This document shows positions 44,578 through 52,605 of a stretch of 64,000 bases of DNA, one piece after another. Below the pieces are notes generated by a model that searched no databases, was not told where the DNA came from, and was given only the letters and a program-made list of their open reading frames with translations. The stretch is from Streptomyces graminofaciens (GTDB lineage: Bacteria > Actinomycetota > Actinomycetes > Streptomycetales > Streptomycetaceae). The stretch spans positions 4,556,001 through 4,620,000 of the forward strand of contig NZ_AP018448.1 of assembly GCF_030294945.1 (NCBI RefSeq), in the 5' to 3' direction. The translations under genes and the position numbers were made by a program. The number at the start of each line of letters is the position of its first letter. Positions within the stretch are counted from its first letter, which is position 1.

Positions 44578-45147
44578 GTGGCAACACCCCCAGGCGGTTC
44601 ATCGTCGGGCAACTGGTCGTACCCTGGCCAGGGGCCGGGCCAGGGTGACCAGAACCGGTACAACTTCCCCTCCGCGCCGAGCCGTCAGCAGCCGTACGCA
44701 CCGCAGGGCCCCGGCCCTTCGCCGTACGACCAGCCGTCGATGCCACGTATCCAGCCCGTGCAGCCGCAGCGCCGCACCCCTGAGCCGTCGCCCGTCGGGG
44801 CGTCGCACAACCCCCTGGTGCGCCCGTACGCCATGACGGGCGGCCGCACCAGGCCGCGTTACCAGCTCGCCATCGAGGCGCTGGTGCACACCACCGCGCA
44901 GCCGCACCAGATGCAGGGCCAGTTGCCCGAGCATCAGCGGATCTGCAACCTCTGCCGGGAGATCAAGTCGGTGGCCGAGATCTCGGCTCTCCTGACGATC
45001 CCTCTCGGCGTGGCCAGGATCCTCGTCGCCGACTTGGCGGAGGCGGGCCTGGTCGCCATCCATCAGCCCGGCGGCGACGAGAGCGCCGGCGGCCAGCCAG
45101 ACGTGACACTGCTCGAAAGGGTGCTCAGTGGACTTCGCAAGCTCTAG
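44578..45147 (+). CDS. cvnC2: DUF742 protein CvnC (cvn2)
   Basis: A 189-residue DUF742 protein. Its C-terminal 125 residues match CvnC1; the first 65 are an extra Gln/Pro/Tyr-rich, probably disordered, extension. GTG at 44578 has GGAGGAGGAG upstream and is preferred to the ATG at 44545. The end overlaps cvnD2 by 20 bases, exactly as in cvn1. Confidence 0.93.
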   Translation: MATPPGGSSSGNWSYPGQGPGQGDQNRYNFPSAPSRQQPYAPQGPGPSPYDQPSMPRIQPVQPQRRTPEPSPVGASHNPLVRPYAMTGGRTRPRYQLAIEALVHTTAQPHQMQGQLPEHQRICNLCREIKSVAEISALLTIPLGVARILVADLAEAGLVAIHQPGGDESAGGQPDVTLLERVLSGLRKL

Positions 45148-45709
45148 CGGCGGTCCTTCCCGCTCCACCACCTCAGCGAAGATCGTGGTGGCGGGTGGCT
45201 TCGGCGTGGGCAAGACCACGTTCGTCGGGGCCGTCTCGGAGATCAACCCGCTGCGTACCGAGGCCGTGATGACGTCCGCTTCCGCGGGCATCGACGACCT
45301 CACCCACACCGGAGACAAGACGACCACGACGGTCGCCATGGACTTCGGCCGTATCACCCTGGACCAGGACCTGATCCTGTACCTGTTCGGCACCCCCGGG
45401 CAGGACCGCTTCTGGTTCATGTGGGACGACCTGGTGCGCGGCGCCATCGGCGCCATCGTCCTCGTGGACACCCGCAGGCTCGCCGACTGCTTCCCGGCCG
45501 TCGACTACTTCGAGAACAGCGGCCTGCCGTTCGTGATCGCCCTGAACGGCTTCGACGGCCAGCAGCCGTACAACCCGGACGAGGTCCGGGAGGCGCTGCA
45601 GATCGGTCCCGACACGCCGATCATCACGACGGACGCGCGGCACCGGGCGGACGCGAAGAGTGCGCTTATCACTCTGGTCGAGCATGCGCTGATGGCTCGC
45701 CTCCGGTAG
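45128..45709 (+). CDS. cvnD2: Conservon small GTPase CvnD (cvn2)
   Basis: A 193-residue GTPase almost the same as CvnD1: P-loop GGFGVGKTT, FGTPGQDRF and NGFD. Differences sit at the N-terminus and at a few C-terminal residues. Conservon 2 lacks the cytochrome P450 gene that some conservons carry, as does conservon 1. A long hairpin at 45730 ends the operon. Confidence 0.94.
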   Translation: MDFASSSGGPSRSTTSAKIVVAGGFGVGKTTFVGAVSEINPLRTEAVMTSASAGIDDLTHTGDKTTTTVAMDFGRITLDQDLILYLFGTPGQDRFWFMWDDLVRGAIGAIVLVDTRRLADCFPAVDYFENSGLPFVIALNGFDGQQPYNPDEVREALQIGPDTPIITTDARHRADAKSALITLVEHALMARLR

Positions 45710-45729
45710 GCGCCTGCGGCACCGCTCAG

Positions 45730-45772
45730 CATCAAAAGGGGCCCTTCCCTTGTGGAGGGGCCCCTTTTGATG
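45730..45772 (+). terminator. Terminator of conservon 2
   Basis: A 19-bp stem (45730-45748 with 45754-45772, one mismatch) whose end carries CCCCTTTTGATG. It is placed 20 bases after cvnD2. Confidence 0.85.
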
Positions 45773-45781
45773 GGTCGGTCC

Positions 45782-45815
45782 GTCGGCTGCAGGTCGGTGG
45801 GGGCTGGCAGCCGAC
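45782..45815. repeat. Hairpin between the two terminators
   Basis: GTCGGCTGC (45782-45790) is the exact reverse complement of GCAGCCGAC (45807-45815), with 16 bases between. It lies between the cvn2 and acc terminators. Confidence 0.5.
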
Positions 45816-45822
45816 ACACAAC

Positions 45823-45856
45823 GAAAGGGCCCCCTCCATCCGGAGGGGGCCCTTTC
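45823..45856 (-). terminator. Terminator of accB-accE
   Basis: Perfect 15-bp stem (45823-45837 with 45842-45856) closed by ATCC, 10 bases beyond the accE stop. Confidence 0.8.
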
Positions 45857-45866
45857 AGGACAAGGC

Positions 45867-46058
45867 TCAGCGCCAGCTGTGCGGCGCCCGGAAACCCGGC
45901 TCGCGCTCCAGGCGGCGCCAGCCGGCGCGGGCGCGGCCTCGGTGGGCCGGGGCCTCGGCGGGCTGGGCTGCCGCGCGGGCGAGCAGCAGAGCGGTGATCG
46001 CGGCCACTTCTTCCGGCTCGGCGTGGCCCTTCTCGACGCGAATGTCAGGCAGGTTCAT
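45867..46058 (-). CDS. accE: Acyl-CoA carboxylase epsilon subunit
   Basis: A 63-residue actinobacterial epsilon subunit that stabilises and stimulates the alpha-beta carboxylase complex. It has the conserved PDIRVEKGHAEPEEVAAITALL start and a closing W-rich segment (GWRRLEREPGFRAPHSWR). It is 57 bases downstream of the beta subunit and shares its operon, as for pccB-pccE/accB-accE in S. coelicolor (SCO5535-5536). Confidence 0.93.
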   Translation of the reverse strand: MNLPDIRVEKGHAEPEEVAAITALLLARAAAQPAEAPAHRGRARAGWRRLEREPGFRAPHSWR

Positions 46059-46115
46059 GGATGTCAGTCTCCGTGAGAGAAGTTTCCGCAGGGGTACCGC
46101 GAAGGAACCGGCGGG

Positions 46116-47699
46116 TTACTGCGGCGGGTTGCCGTGCTTGCGGGACGGCAGGTCCGCGTGCTTGGTGTGGAGCATGGCCAGCGAGCGGATGAGGATCTCG
46201 CGGGTCTCGGCCGGGTCGATGACGTCGTCCACGAGGCCGCGCTCGGCCGCGTAGTACGGGTGCATCAGCTCGGCCTTGTACTCCTTCACCATCCGGACCC
46301 GCATCGCCTCGGGGTCCTCGGCGTCGGCGATCTGCCGCCGGAAGATGACGTTGGCGGCACCCTCGGCGCCCATCACGGCGATCTCGTTGGTCGGCCAGGC
46401 ATAGGTCAGGTCGGCGCCGATGGACTGGCTGTCCATGACGATGTAGGCGCCTCCATACGCCTTGCGCAGGATCAGCGAGATCCGGGGCACGGTCGCGTTG
46501 CAGTAGGCGTACAGCAGCTTCGCGCCGTGGCGGATGATCCCACCATGCTCCTGGTCTACACCAGGGAGGAAGCCGGGTACGTCCAGAAGAGTGACGATCG
46601 GGATGTTGAAGGCGTCGCACATCTGGACGAAGCGTGCGGCTTTCTCCGACGCCTCGATGTCGAGGACGCCCGCCAGCGTCTGCGGCTGGTTGGCGACGAT
46701 GCCGACCACCTGGCCGTCGAGGCGGGCCAGGGCACAGATGATGTTGCGGGCCCAGCGCTCGTGGACCTCCAGGTAGTCGCCGTCGTCGACGAGCTCCTCG
46801 ATGACCTTGGCCATGTCGTACGGCCGGTTGCCGTCGGCCGGGACGAGGTCGAGCAGGACGTCCGAGCGGCGGTCGGCGGCGTCCGTGGACTCCGCGCGCG
46901 GCGGGTTCTCGCGGTTGTTCTGCGGGAGCATCGACAGGAGGTAGCGCACCTCGGCGATGCACGTCTCCTCGTCGTCGTACGCGAAGTGGCAGACGCCCGA
47001 GGTCTCCGCGTGGACGTCCGCGCCGCCCAGGCCGTTCTGGGTGATCTCCTCGCCGGTGACCGCCTTGACGACGTCCGGGCCGGTGATGAACATCTGCGAG
47101 GTCTCGCGGACCATGAAGACGAAGTCGGTGAGGGCGGGGCTGTAGGCCGCGCCGCCCGCGCAGGGGCCGAGCATCACGCTGATCTGCGGGATGACACCGG
47201 ACGCCCTGGTGTTGCGCTGGAAGATGCCGCCGTAGCCGGCGAGGGCGGAGACGCCCTCCTGGATACGGGCTCCCGCGCCGTCGTTGAGGGACACGAGCGG
47301 GGCACCGGCCGCGATGGCCATGTCCATGATCTTGTGGATCTTCGTGGCGTGGGCCTCGCCGAGGGCGCCGCCGAAGATGCGGAAGTCATGGGCGTAGACG
47401 AAGACCGTGCGGCCCTCCACCGTGCCCCAGCCGGTGACGACACCGTCGGTGTACGGCTTCTTGGCCTCCAGGCCGAAGCCGCTGGCGCGGTGCCGACGCA
47501 GCTGCTCGACCTCCTGGAAGGAGCCCGGGTCCAGCAGCAGATCGATGCGCTCCCGGGAAGTCAGCTTGCCCTTGGCGTGCTGCGCCTCGGTCGCCTTCTC
47601 GCTGGGGCCGGCGATCGCCTGGGCACGGATCTCGTGCAGTTCGGCCACTCGCCCGCGCGCATCCGTCGGCTCACCCGGCGCCTCATCCAAAACGGTCAT
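46116..47699 (-). CDS. accB: Acyl-CoA (propionyl-CoA type) carboxylase beta subunit
   Basis: Carboxyltransferase that makes methylmalonyl-CoA and/or malonyl-CoA, precursors for polyketides and fatty acids. The 527-residue crotonase-fold protein has two oxyanion-hole regions: GGYG-type SALAGYGGIFQRN / GPCAGGAAYSPALTD and the C-terminal RKAYGGAYIVMDSQSIGADL. The Asp of MDSQS is at the position that in PccB sets propionyl-CoA preference. ATG at 47699. The biotinylated alpha subunit is not in the window. Confidence 0.94.
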   Translation of the reverse strand: MTVLDEAPGEPTDARGRVAELHEIRAQAIAGPSEKATEAQHAKGKLTSRERIDLLLDPGSFQEVEQLRRHRASGFGLEAKKPYTDGVVTGWGTVEGRTVFVYAHDFRIFGGALGEAHATKIHKIMDMAIAAGAPLVSLNDGAGARIQEGVSALAGYGGIFQRNTRASGVIPQISVMLGPCAGGAAYSPALTDFVFMVRETSQMFITGPDVVKAVTGEEITQNGLGGADVHAETSGVCHFAYDDEETCIAEVRYLLSMLPQNNRENPPRAESTDAADRRSDVLLDLVPADGNRPYDMAKVIEELVDDGDYLEVHERWARNIICALARLDGQVVGIVANQPQTLAGVLDIEASEKAARFVQMCDAFNIPIVTLLDVPGFLPGVDQEHGGIIRHGAKLLYAYCNATVPRISLILRKAYGGAYIVMDSQSIGADLTYAWPTNEIAVMGAEGAANVIFRRQIADAEDPEAMRVRMVKEYKAELMHPYYAAERGLVDDVIDPAETREILIRSLAMLHTKHADLPSRKHGNPPQ

Positions 47700-47840
47700 G
47701 TAGTGACCTTACGAAGCCGAGCGATAAAAGCGGCCCGTCGACTCCGTACAGTCTCCGGCGCGTTTTCCTGGTACCCCTGAACAGAACCGTCCCGGCATGC
47801 AGGCGAACCGACTGCTCAGGGGGTACCCGTCTTGTAGGGG

Positions 47841-50174
47841 TCACACAATCCGGCCGCTGAGAGTCACATCACATGTGTACGTGGCGCAGGCCGTGCCGGG
47901 AGTGATCCGGAGCCGCAGCCGACGGGCTGTCGCCTCCAGCACCTCGACCGGTTCATCGGCCCGGAGCACTGCTCCGACCGGATGATTCCAGCAGATCTCG
48001 ACGGCCTCGCCCGAGCGCGGCGGCTCGCTCACGCAGAGCGTAGCGGTACGGCCCCGGCGGCGGAGCAGCACGCTCGCCCCGGCCGAGGCGGTCAGCGGGC
48101 CCACCGTACCGGCCTGCCAGAAGTTGGCCGCGGTCAGGCCGAGGGAGGGGACGTGGACCGCCTGCCGGGCGCTGTCGTTGGCGAGGATCGACAACCAGCG
48201 CCGGTCGGCCGCGCGGGCGCCGACCGCGCGAGAGGAGGCGCCGGGCATCACCAGATAGGCGTAACGGGCGTCGGTGGGGTCGGTGCCGTGGTCCAGCCAG
48301 AGGGTCTGCCAGTGCCGGGTGCGGCGTTCACTCGTACTGGTGGTGTTGATGTCGGACCAGGCTCCGGTGCGGGCCTCGCGGAGGGTGTGGAGGGCGCCGC
48401 CGTCGAGGACGACCCAGCCGCCGTGGCCTTCCAGGTGGGCCCAGCGCGGGCCGCGCAGCAGCCGGGGCTCGCCGCTCTCCCCCAGGTTGCGGTTGTCGAC
48501 GATCGTCTCGACGGGCACCCCGTCCGTGCAGGTGATGCCGGCCCCCAGGCAGACGACCGTGTCCGCGAGGCAGAGCCACGACTTGCGGGCCGCCAGGCTG
48601 GAGCCGAGCCCCTTGAGGTGCTGCCCGATCGCCGCGTACTCGCCGTCGGTCGCCCCGCCGACCCACCGCACGGCGGGCTTCGGTTCGCCCCACTCGCCGC
48701 CCGCCCGGTCCGGGAGCCGCCGGGTGGAGACGGTGGTGCCGGGCAGGCGGTACCAGTCGACGGTCGGCCAGTACCAGTTGGTGTACTGGTCGCCGAGGCC
48801 CTCGGCCCACCACAGGGTCATTCCGGCGCCGGTGTGCCAGCCGCGCGGGTTCTCGCCGTTGCCGCACTCGTAGTGGGCGATGCGGTCGGAGGCCATGGCG
48901 ATGTGCACGGCGAAGCCCGGGCGGCGGTGGACGGCCCGGTCCATGGCGGCGAAGAGATGGTGGCCGACGGGGTCGGGCGTGGCGGCCACCGGGGAACCCG
49001 CGACGGCGTGCAGCCGGGCCAGGTCGGCGACCCCGAACTGTGCGGCCGTGAGGATCGGCGTCACCGTGTCCCGCTCGATCCACCCCTTGATCCGCCCGTG
49101 CCACCGCTCACGCTCGGCCGCGGTGGCGCCGAGGGCGAGCAGCGCGATCGCGGCGATGATCCCCTGCCCGTGGAAGTGGTCGCCGCGCAGGACGTGCCGG
49201 TCATCGCTCTTGAGGTGCCCCCGGCTGATGGCGCGCCCGTTGACGCCGTCCATGACGAGCCCGTCATGGATGAGGGGCGCGTACGCGCGTTCGACGCTGT
49301 CGAGGACGATCTGCTTGTCCGGGTCGGTCACGTCCCAGGTGGAGCCGGCGAGCAGAGCGAAGAGCCGCCCCAGCCCGTCGAGGAGGACCTGACCGTACGT
49401 CCCCGAGTACGCGACCCAGGTGTGCTGCACGAACGAGCCGTCGGCGTACAGCCCGTCCCCCGCGGTGACGTACGGGAAGACGGGTGAGAGGGCGTCCCGG
49501 GCGAGGGCGAGCTTCTCGGGGGTGCGGCCGAGGATGCCGCGCAGGGCGACGGAGCGGCAGAGGTCGACGCGGTTGGCGCCGGTGGAGGTGCCGGTGTGCT
49601 CGCGGAGCAGGGAGTCGGGGACGAAGTGGTCGATCGCCGCGCAGGCGTCCGTGATGCGTGTGTCCGTCAGGTGGTCGTACAGGGCGGCGGCGATGTCCGT
49701 CAGCAGGCGGGGGCTGCCGATCTGCCACTCCCACCAGTTGCCGTAGCGGGTGGTGGCGGGGTGGTAGACGGTCGCGGAGAGGTGGTCGAGGCCGCGCAGG
49801 ACGTCCGCGAGGAGGGCGGGGTCGCCGGTCGAGCCGGTGCCCTGCTGGACGTACGCCTGGGTCATGGTCCACAGACGGCTGTAGCTCCGGGTGATGCCGG
49901 AGGGCGGGTCGAAGGGGCGGTCCGGCCAGAGGGAGGCCGGGGCGGGTGCCATGGCCGCGCGGAAGCCGCGGGCGAGGTCGCCGGTCTCGCGCAGGCGGGA
50001 GGCGTAGGGCTCGGCGGCGGGGTCGTAGCCGTCCCCGAGCCCGAGGGTCAGCCAGCGGCGGCGGAGGGTGTCGTACTCGTCGTCGGGGGCGGCAGCGGCG
50101 TACGCCTTGGGGGCGGTGGCCGCCAGGGCCGCGGTGAGGAGCAGGACGGTACGGCGCGTGGGGGTCATGCCCAT
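47841..50174 (-). CDS. Secreted polysaccharide lyase family 8 (hyaluronate/xanthan-lyase type)
   Basis: A 777-residue exported enzyme that cleaves uronic-acid-containing polymers by beta-elimination. A twin-arginine signal (TPTRRTVLLLTAALAATAP, AYAAAAP cleavage) starts it. The alpha/alpha-toroid holds the PL8 residues: Asn in GNWWEWQIG, His and Tyr in QHTWVAYSGTYGQVLLDGL, Arg in NGRAISRG, and the CGNGENPRGWHTG loop. Beta-sandwich domains make up the rest. Start: ATG at 50174, or 50168; weak ribosome site. First gene of an accessory block, divergent from yceI. Substrate (hyaluronan, chondroitin or xanthan) unknown. Confidence 0.9.
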   Translation of the reverse strand: MGMTPTRRTVLLLTAALAATAPKAYAAAAPDDEYDTLRRRWLTLGLGDGYDPAAEPYASRLRETGDLARGFRAAMAPAPASLWPDRPFDPPSGITRSYSRLWTMTQAYVQQGTGSTGDPALLADVLRGLDHLSATVYHPATTRYGNWWEWQIGSPRLLTDIAAALYDHLTDTRITDACAAIDHFVPDSLLREHTGTSTGANRVDLCRSVALRGILGRTPEKLALARDALSPVFPYVTAGDGLYADGSFVQHTWVAYSGTYGQVLLDGLGRLFALLAGSTWDVTDPDKQIVLDSVERAYAPLIHDGLVMDGVNGRAISRGHLKSDDRHVLRGDHFHGQGIIAAIALLALGATAAERERWHGRIKGWIERDTVTPILTAAQFGVADLARLHAVAGSPVAATPDPVGHHLFAAMDRAVHRRPGFAVHIAMASDRIAHYECGNGENPRGWHTGAGMTLWWAEGLGDQYTNWYWPTVDWYRLPGTTVSTRRLPDRAGGEWGEPKPAVRWVGGATDGEYAAIGQHLKGLGSSLAARKSWLCLADTVVCLGAGITCTDGVPVETIVDNRNLGESGEPRLLRGPRWAHLEGHGGWVVLDGGALHTLREARTGAWSDINTTSTSERRTRHWQTLWLDHGTDPTDARYAYLVMPGASSRAVGARAADRRWLSILANDSARQAVHVPSLGLTAANFWQAGTVGPLTASAGASVLLRRRGRTATLCVSEPPRSGEAVEICWNHPVGAVLRADEPVEVLEATARRLRLRITPGTACATYTCDVTLSGRIV

Positions 50175-50276
50175 GCCGTGTATCACCCACCCGGGGAGAG
50201 ATCAACGATGCGTGACGGAACGATCACCAGGGCGACAAGGTTGAAACTTGAACGGAATAGGTCTACGGTGGGCCGT

Positions 50277-50299
50277 GTTCAGTTCGTTGAACATTGAAC
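50277..50299. promoter_or_regulatory. Nested GTTC/GAAC palindrome upstream of yceI
   Basis: GTTCA-GTTC-GTT-GAAC-AT-TGAAC forms nested inverted arms 22 bases before the yceI ATG, and another TTGAAC is just upstream (about 50248). MarR- or LexA-like dimers bind such sites. A regulator gene for it is not in the window. Confidence 0.45.
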
Positions 50300-50321
50300 G
50301 ACCTCACTCAAGGAGCACGTC

Positions 50322-50936
50322 ATGGGCATCTTCGGCCGCAGCAACACGATCTCCGAGACCGCTGTCGCGCCCCTGGACGCGGTGAACCCCGAGCTGGCCG
50401 CGCTCACCGGCGACTACACGATCGACCCGTCCCACACGACGATCGGCTTCGTCGCCCGCCACGCCATGGTCACCAACGTCAAGGGCGGCTTCCTCGACTT
50501 CTCCGGCAGCCTGCACCTGGACGGCTCCGACCCGTCCCGGTCCACCGCCTCGATCGACGTCACGATGGACAGCATCGACACCGGCAACGCCGACCGTGAC
50601 GGGCACCTGAAGAGCGCGGACTTCTTCCGGACCGAGGAGTTCCCGACGATGACGTTCCGCTCGACCAAGGCGGAGGCCCTCGGCGGCGACGACTACCGCA
50701 TCACCGGCGACCTCTCCATCCTCGGCACGACCAGGCCGCTCGTCATCGACCTGGAGTTCAACGGCACGGCCAAGGACCCGTTCGGCAACGAGCGCGTCGG
50801 CTTCGAGGGCAAGGCGGAGATCCTGCGCTCGGAGTGGGGCCTGACGTGGAACGCGGCGCTGGAGACGGGTGGCGTGCTGGTCTCGGACAAGATCAAGCTG
50901 AACTTCGACATCTCGGCGATCCGGAACGCGGGCTGA
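50322..50936 (+). CDS. YceI family protein
   Basis: A 204-residue YceI (lipocalin-like, polyisoprenoid-binding) protein. It contains YTIDPSHTTIGFVARHAMVTNVKG, DGHLKSADFF and FPTMTFRST, all family landmarks. There is no signal peptide, so it acts in the cytoplasm, as for other actinobacterial members. ATG with AAGGAG upstream. Divergent from the PL8 lyase. Confidence 0.92.
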   Translation: MGIFGRSNTISETAVAPLDAVNPELAALTGDYTIDPSHTTIGFVARHAMVTNVKGGFLDFSGSLHLDGSDPSRSTASIDVTMDSIDTGNADRDGHLKSADFFRTEEFPTMTFRSTKAEALGGDDYRITGDLSILGTTRPLVIDLEFNGTAKDPFGNERVGFEGKAEILRSEWGLTWNAALETGGVLVSDKIKLNFDISAIRNAG

Positions 50937-51011
50937 GCGGCCGGTGTCCTCGGCGGGCGGGGGTTGTGCGCCCGTTGGCGCACCCTTCGACGCCCCCGGC
51001 CCACGGGGTGA

Positions 51012-51635
51012 TCAGTCAGTCGACCCGAGTGACCGGTTCTCCCGCGGCCCGGACGCCAGCTCGGCCACGGCCGCCCGGAGCCGGGCGGCCCGCGTCCGCG
51101 GTGTGCGGGCCTTCAGCAGCCCCAGGACGACGAGGTACCGGTCGGTCTTCCCCAGCCGCCGGAAGGCCTGTCCGGCGCCGGGGTTCTGTTCCAGGGCCGC
51201 CGCCAGGTCCTCAGGAACCCCGGCGAGCTTCTGCGACTCGTACGCGGTGGCCCATCGCCCGTCGGCCTCGGCCGCCGCGACCTCGGCGACACCGCCGGGC
51301 CGCATCCGCCCGGCGGCGGTCAGCTCCCCCACCCTTCGCACATTCACCATCGACCAGTCACTCCCCGGTCGGCGCGGGGTGATCCGCTGCAGGAAGTACG
51401 TCTCGTCGAGCTTCCGCCGCTGCCCGGTGATCCAGCCGTGGCAGAGGGCGAGGTCGTTGACGTCACGCGCGCTGACGGAACGGACGCCGGTCCCCTTCTT
51501 GGCGATCCTGACCCAGAGGCCGGGCTGCGGGGCGGGATGCGCGGTCAGCCAGGCGTCGAGCCGGTCGGGGTCTTCGAAAGCGAGGGCTTCCGCGACGAAG
51601 GCGTCGGAGATGGCAGAGGCGTCGGAGGTGGCCAT
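51012..51635 (-). CDS. YdeI/OmpD-associated family protein
   Basis: A 207-residue protein with the YdeI pattern: WLTAHPAPQPGLWVRIAKKGTG, ALCHGWITGQRRKLDETYFLQRITPRRPGSDWSM (split) and AFRRLGKTDRYLVVLGLLKARTPRTRAARL. Family members are linked to peptide resistance in enterobacteria; the role here is unknown. ATG at 51635, or GTG at 51644. Lies just downstream of the kinase gene on the same strand. Confidence 0.88.
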   Translation of the reverse strand: MATSDASAISDAFVAEALAFEDPDRLDAWLTAHPAPQPGLWVRIAKKGTGVRSVSARDVNDLALCHGWITGQRRKLDETYFLQRITPRRPGSDWSMVNVRRVGELTAAGRMRPGGVAEVAAAEADGRWATAYESQKLAGVPEDLAAALEQNPGAGQAFRRLGKTDRYLVVLGLLKARTPRTRAARLRAAVAELASGPRENRSLGSTD

Positions 51636-51673
51636 GAGCCCCACGGTAGGCAGCGATTAGGCCAGGTGCCGTC

Positions 51674-52570
51674 CTATACGACGACCGGGTCGTCCAGCAC
51701 CTCGGCCAGCACCCGTGCCTGCGCACCGTCGGGATCTGACCCGGCGGAGTCGGCCACACAGATCAACGCCTTCCACAGGGCCCAGCCGCGCGCCCGCCGC
51801 CATGCGTCGTCGTCCAGCCCGACGGACTCCCGGAAGAGCTGCCGCTCCTCCCCCGTGAAGTAGTTCCAGGCGATGACCAGGTCGCAGGCGGGGTCGCCGA
51901 CACCGGACGTACCGAAGTCGATGACGGCGGAGAGGGCTCCGTCGTCGACGAGGAGATTCCCCACGGCGACGTCCCCGTGGAACCAGGTGGGCGCCGACGC
52001 CCAGACGGAAGTCAGTGCCTCCGCCCAGACGGCCTGGCAGGCGGCGACGTCGACGACGTCTCCGAGCCGCTGGAGGGCCTGCTCGACCTGGTCGCCGTAG
52101 GCGCTGGGATGGCACCCGCGGAAGTAGGAGTGCCGGCCGGCCGCCGGGCCGTGCTGCGCGGGGGCTGCGCGCAACTCCCGCAGAAAGGCGCCGAGATCGC
52201 GCGTGAGCCGAACCCGGTCGAGGTCCGGCGACGCCTCGACCGTGGCCCCCGGGAGCCATCTGCGCACCGCCCACGGAAACGGATACCCGGCCGCCGGACG
52301 CCCGACGGCCACCGGGCCCGGCACGGGCAACGACAGATGCTCGGCCAGCACAGGCAGACACCGGTCCTCCTTGGCGACGGCGGCCACGTACCCCTCCGCG
52401 CTGGGCAGCCGCACGGTGAGGCGGTCGCCGAGTCTGAAGGTGCGGTTGTCCCACCCCTGACGGTCGACGGGGCTGACCGGGAGGTCGCTCCACTGCGGGA
52501 ACTGGTCCGCGATCAGGGTGCGTACGAGTGCGGTGGTGATATCGATCACCGGGTCAGTGTGCGGACGCAT
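51674..52570 (-). CDS. Aminoglycoside phosphotransferase-family kinase
   Basis: A 298-residue protein-kinase-like fold enzyme. The catalytic loop FHGDVAVGNLLV (HGDxxxxN) and DFGTSGVGDPACDL metal loop are intact; the N-lobe reads GWDNRTFRLGDRLTVRLP. It belongs to the broad APH/Fub3 group in which most members do not act on aminoglycosides, so no resistance is claimed. ATG at 52570 or GTG at 52549; neither has a good ribosome site. Ends 38 bases before the ydeI-like start and starts 35 bases after the condensation gene. Confidence 0.85.
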   Translation of the reverse strand: MRPHTDPVIDITTALVRTLIADQFPQWSDLPVSPVDRQGWDNRTFRLGDRLTVRLPSAEGYVAAVAKEDRCLPVLAEHLSLPVPGPVAVGRPAAGYPFPWAVRRWLPGATVEASPDLDRVRLTRDLGAFLRELRAAPAQHGPAAGRHSYFRGCHPSAYGDQVEQALQRLGDVVDVAACQAVWAEALTSVWASAPTWFHGDVAVGNLLVDDGALSAVIDFGTSGVGDPACDLVIAWNYFTGEERQLFRESVGLDDDAWRRARGWALWKALICVADSAGSDPDGAQARVLAEVLDDPVVV

Positions 52571-52605
52571 CGGAGGCGGGTGAAAGTGGTTTTTGTCGAC
52601 AGGGC

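Noticed and set aside
51674..52570. Antibiotic resistance gene (aminoglycoside kinase)
   Set aside because: Only the fold and catalytic loop are seen; most actinobacterial members of this family have other substrates, so resistance is not claimed.
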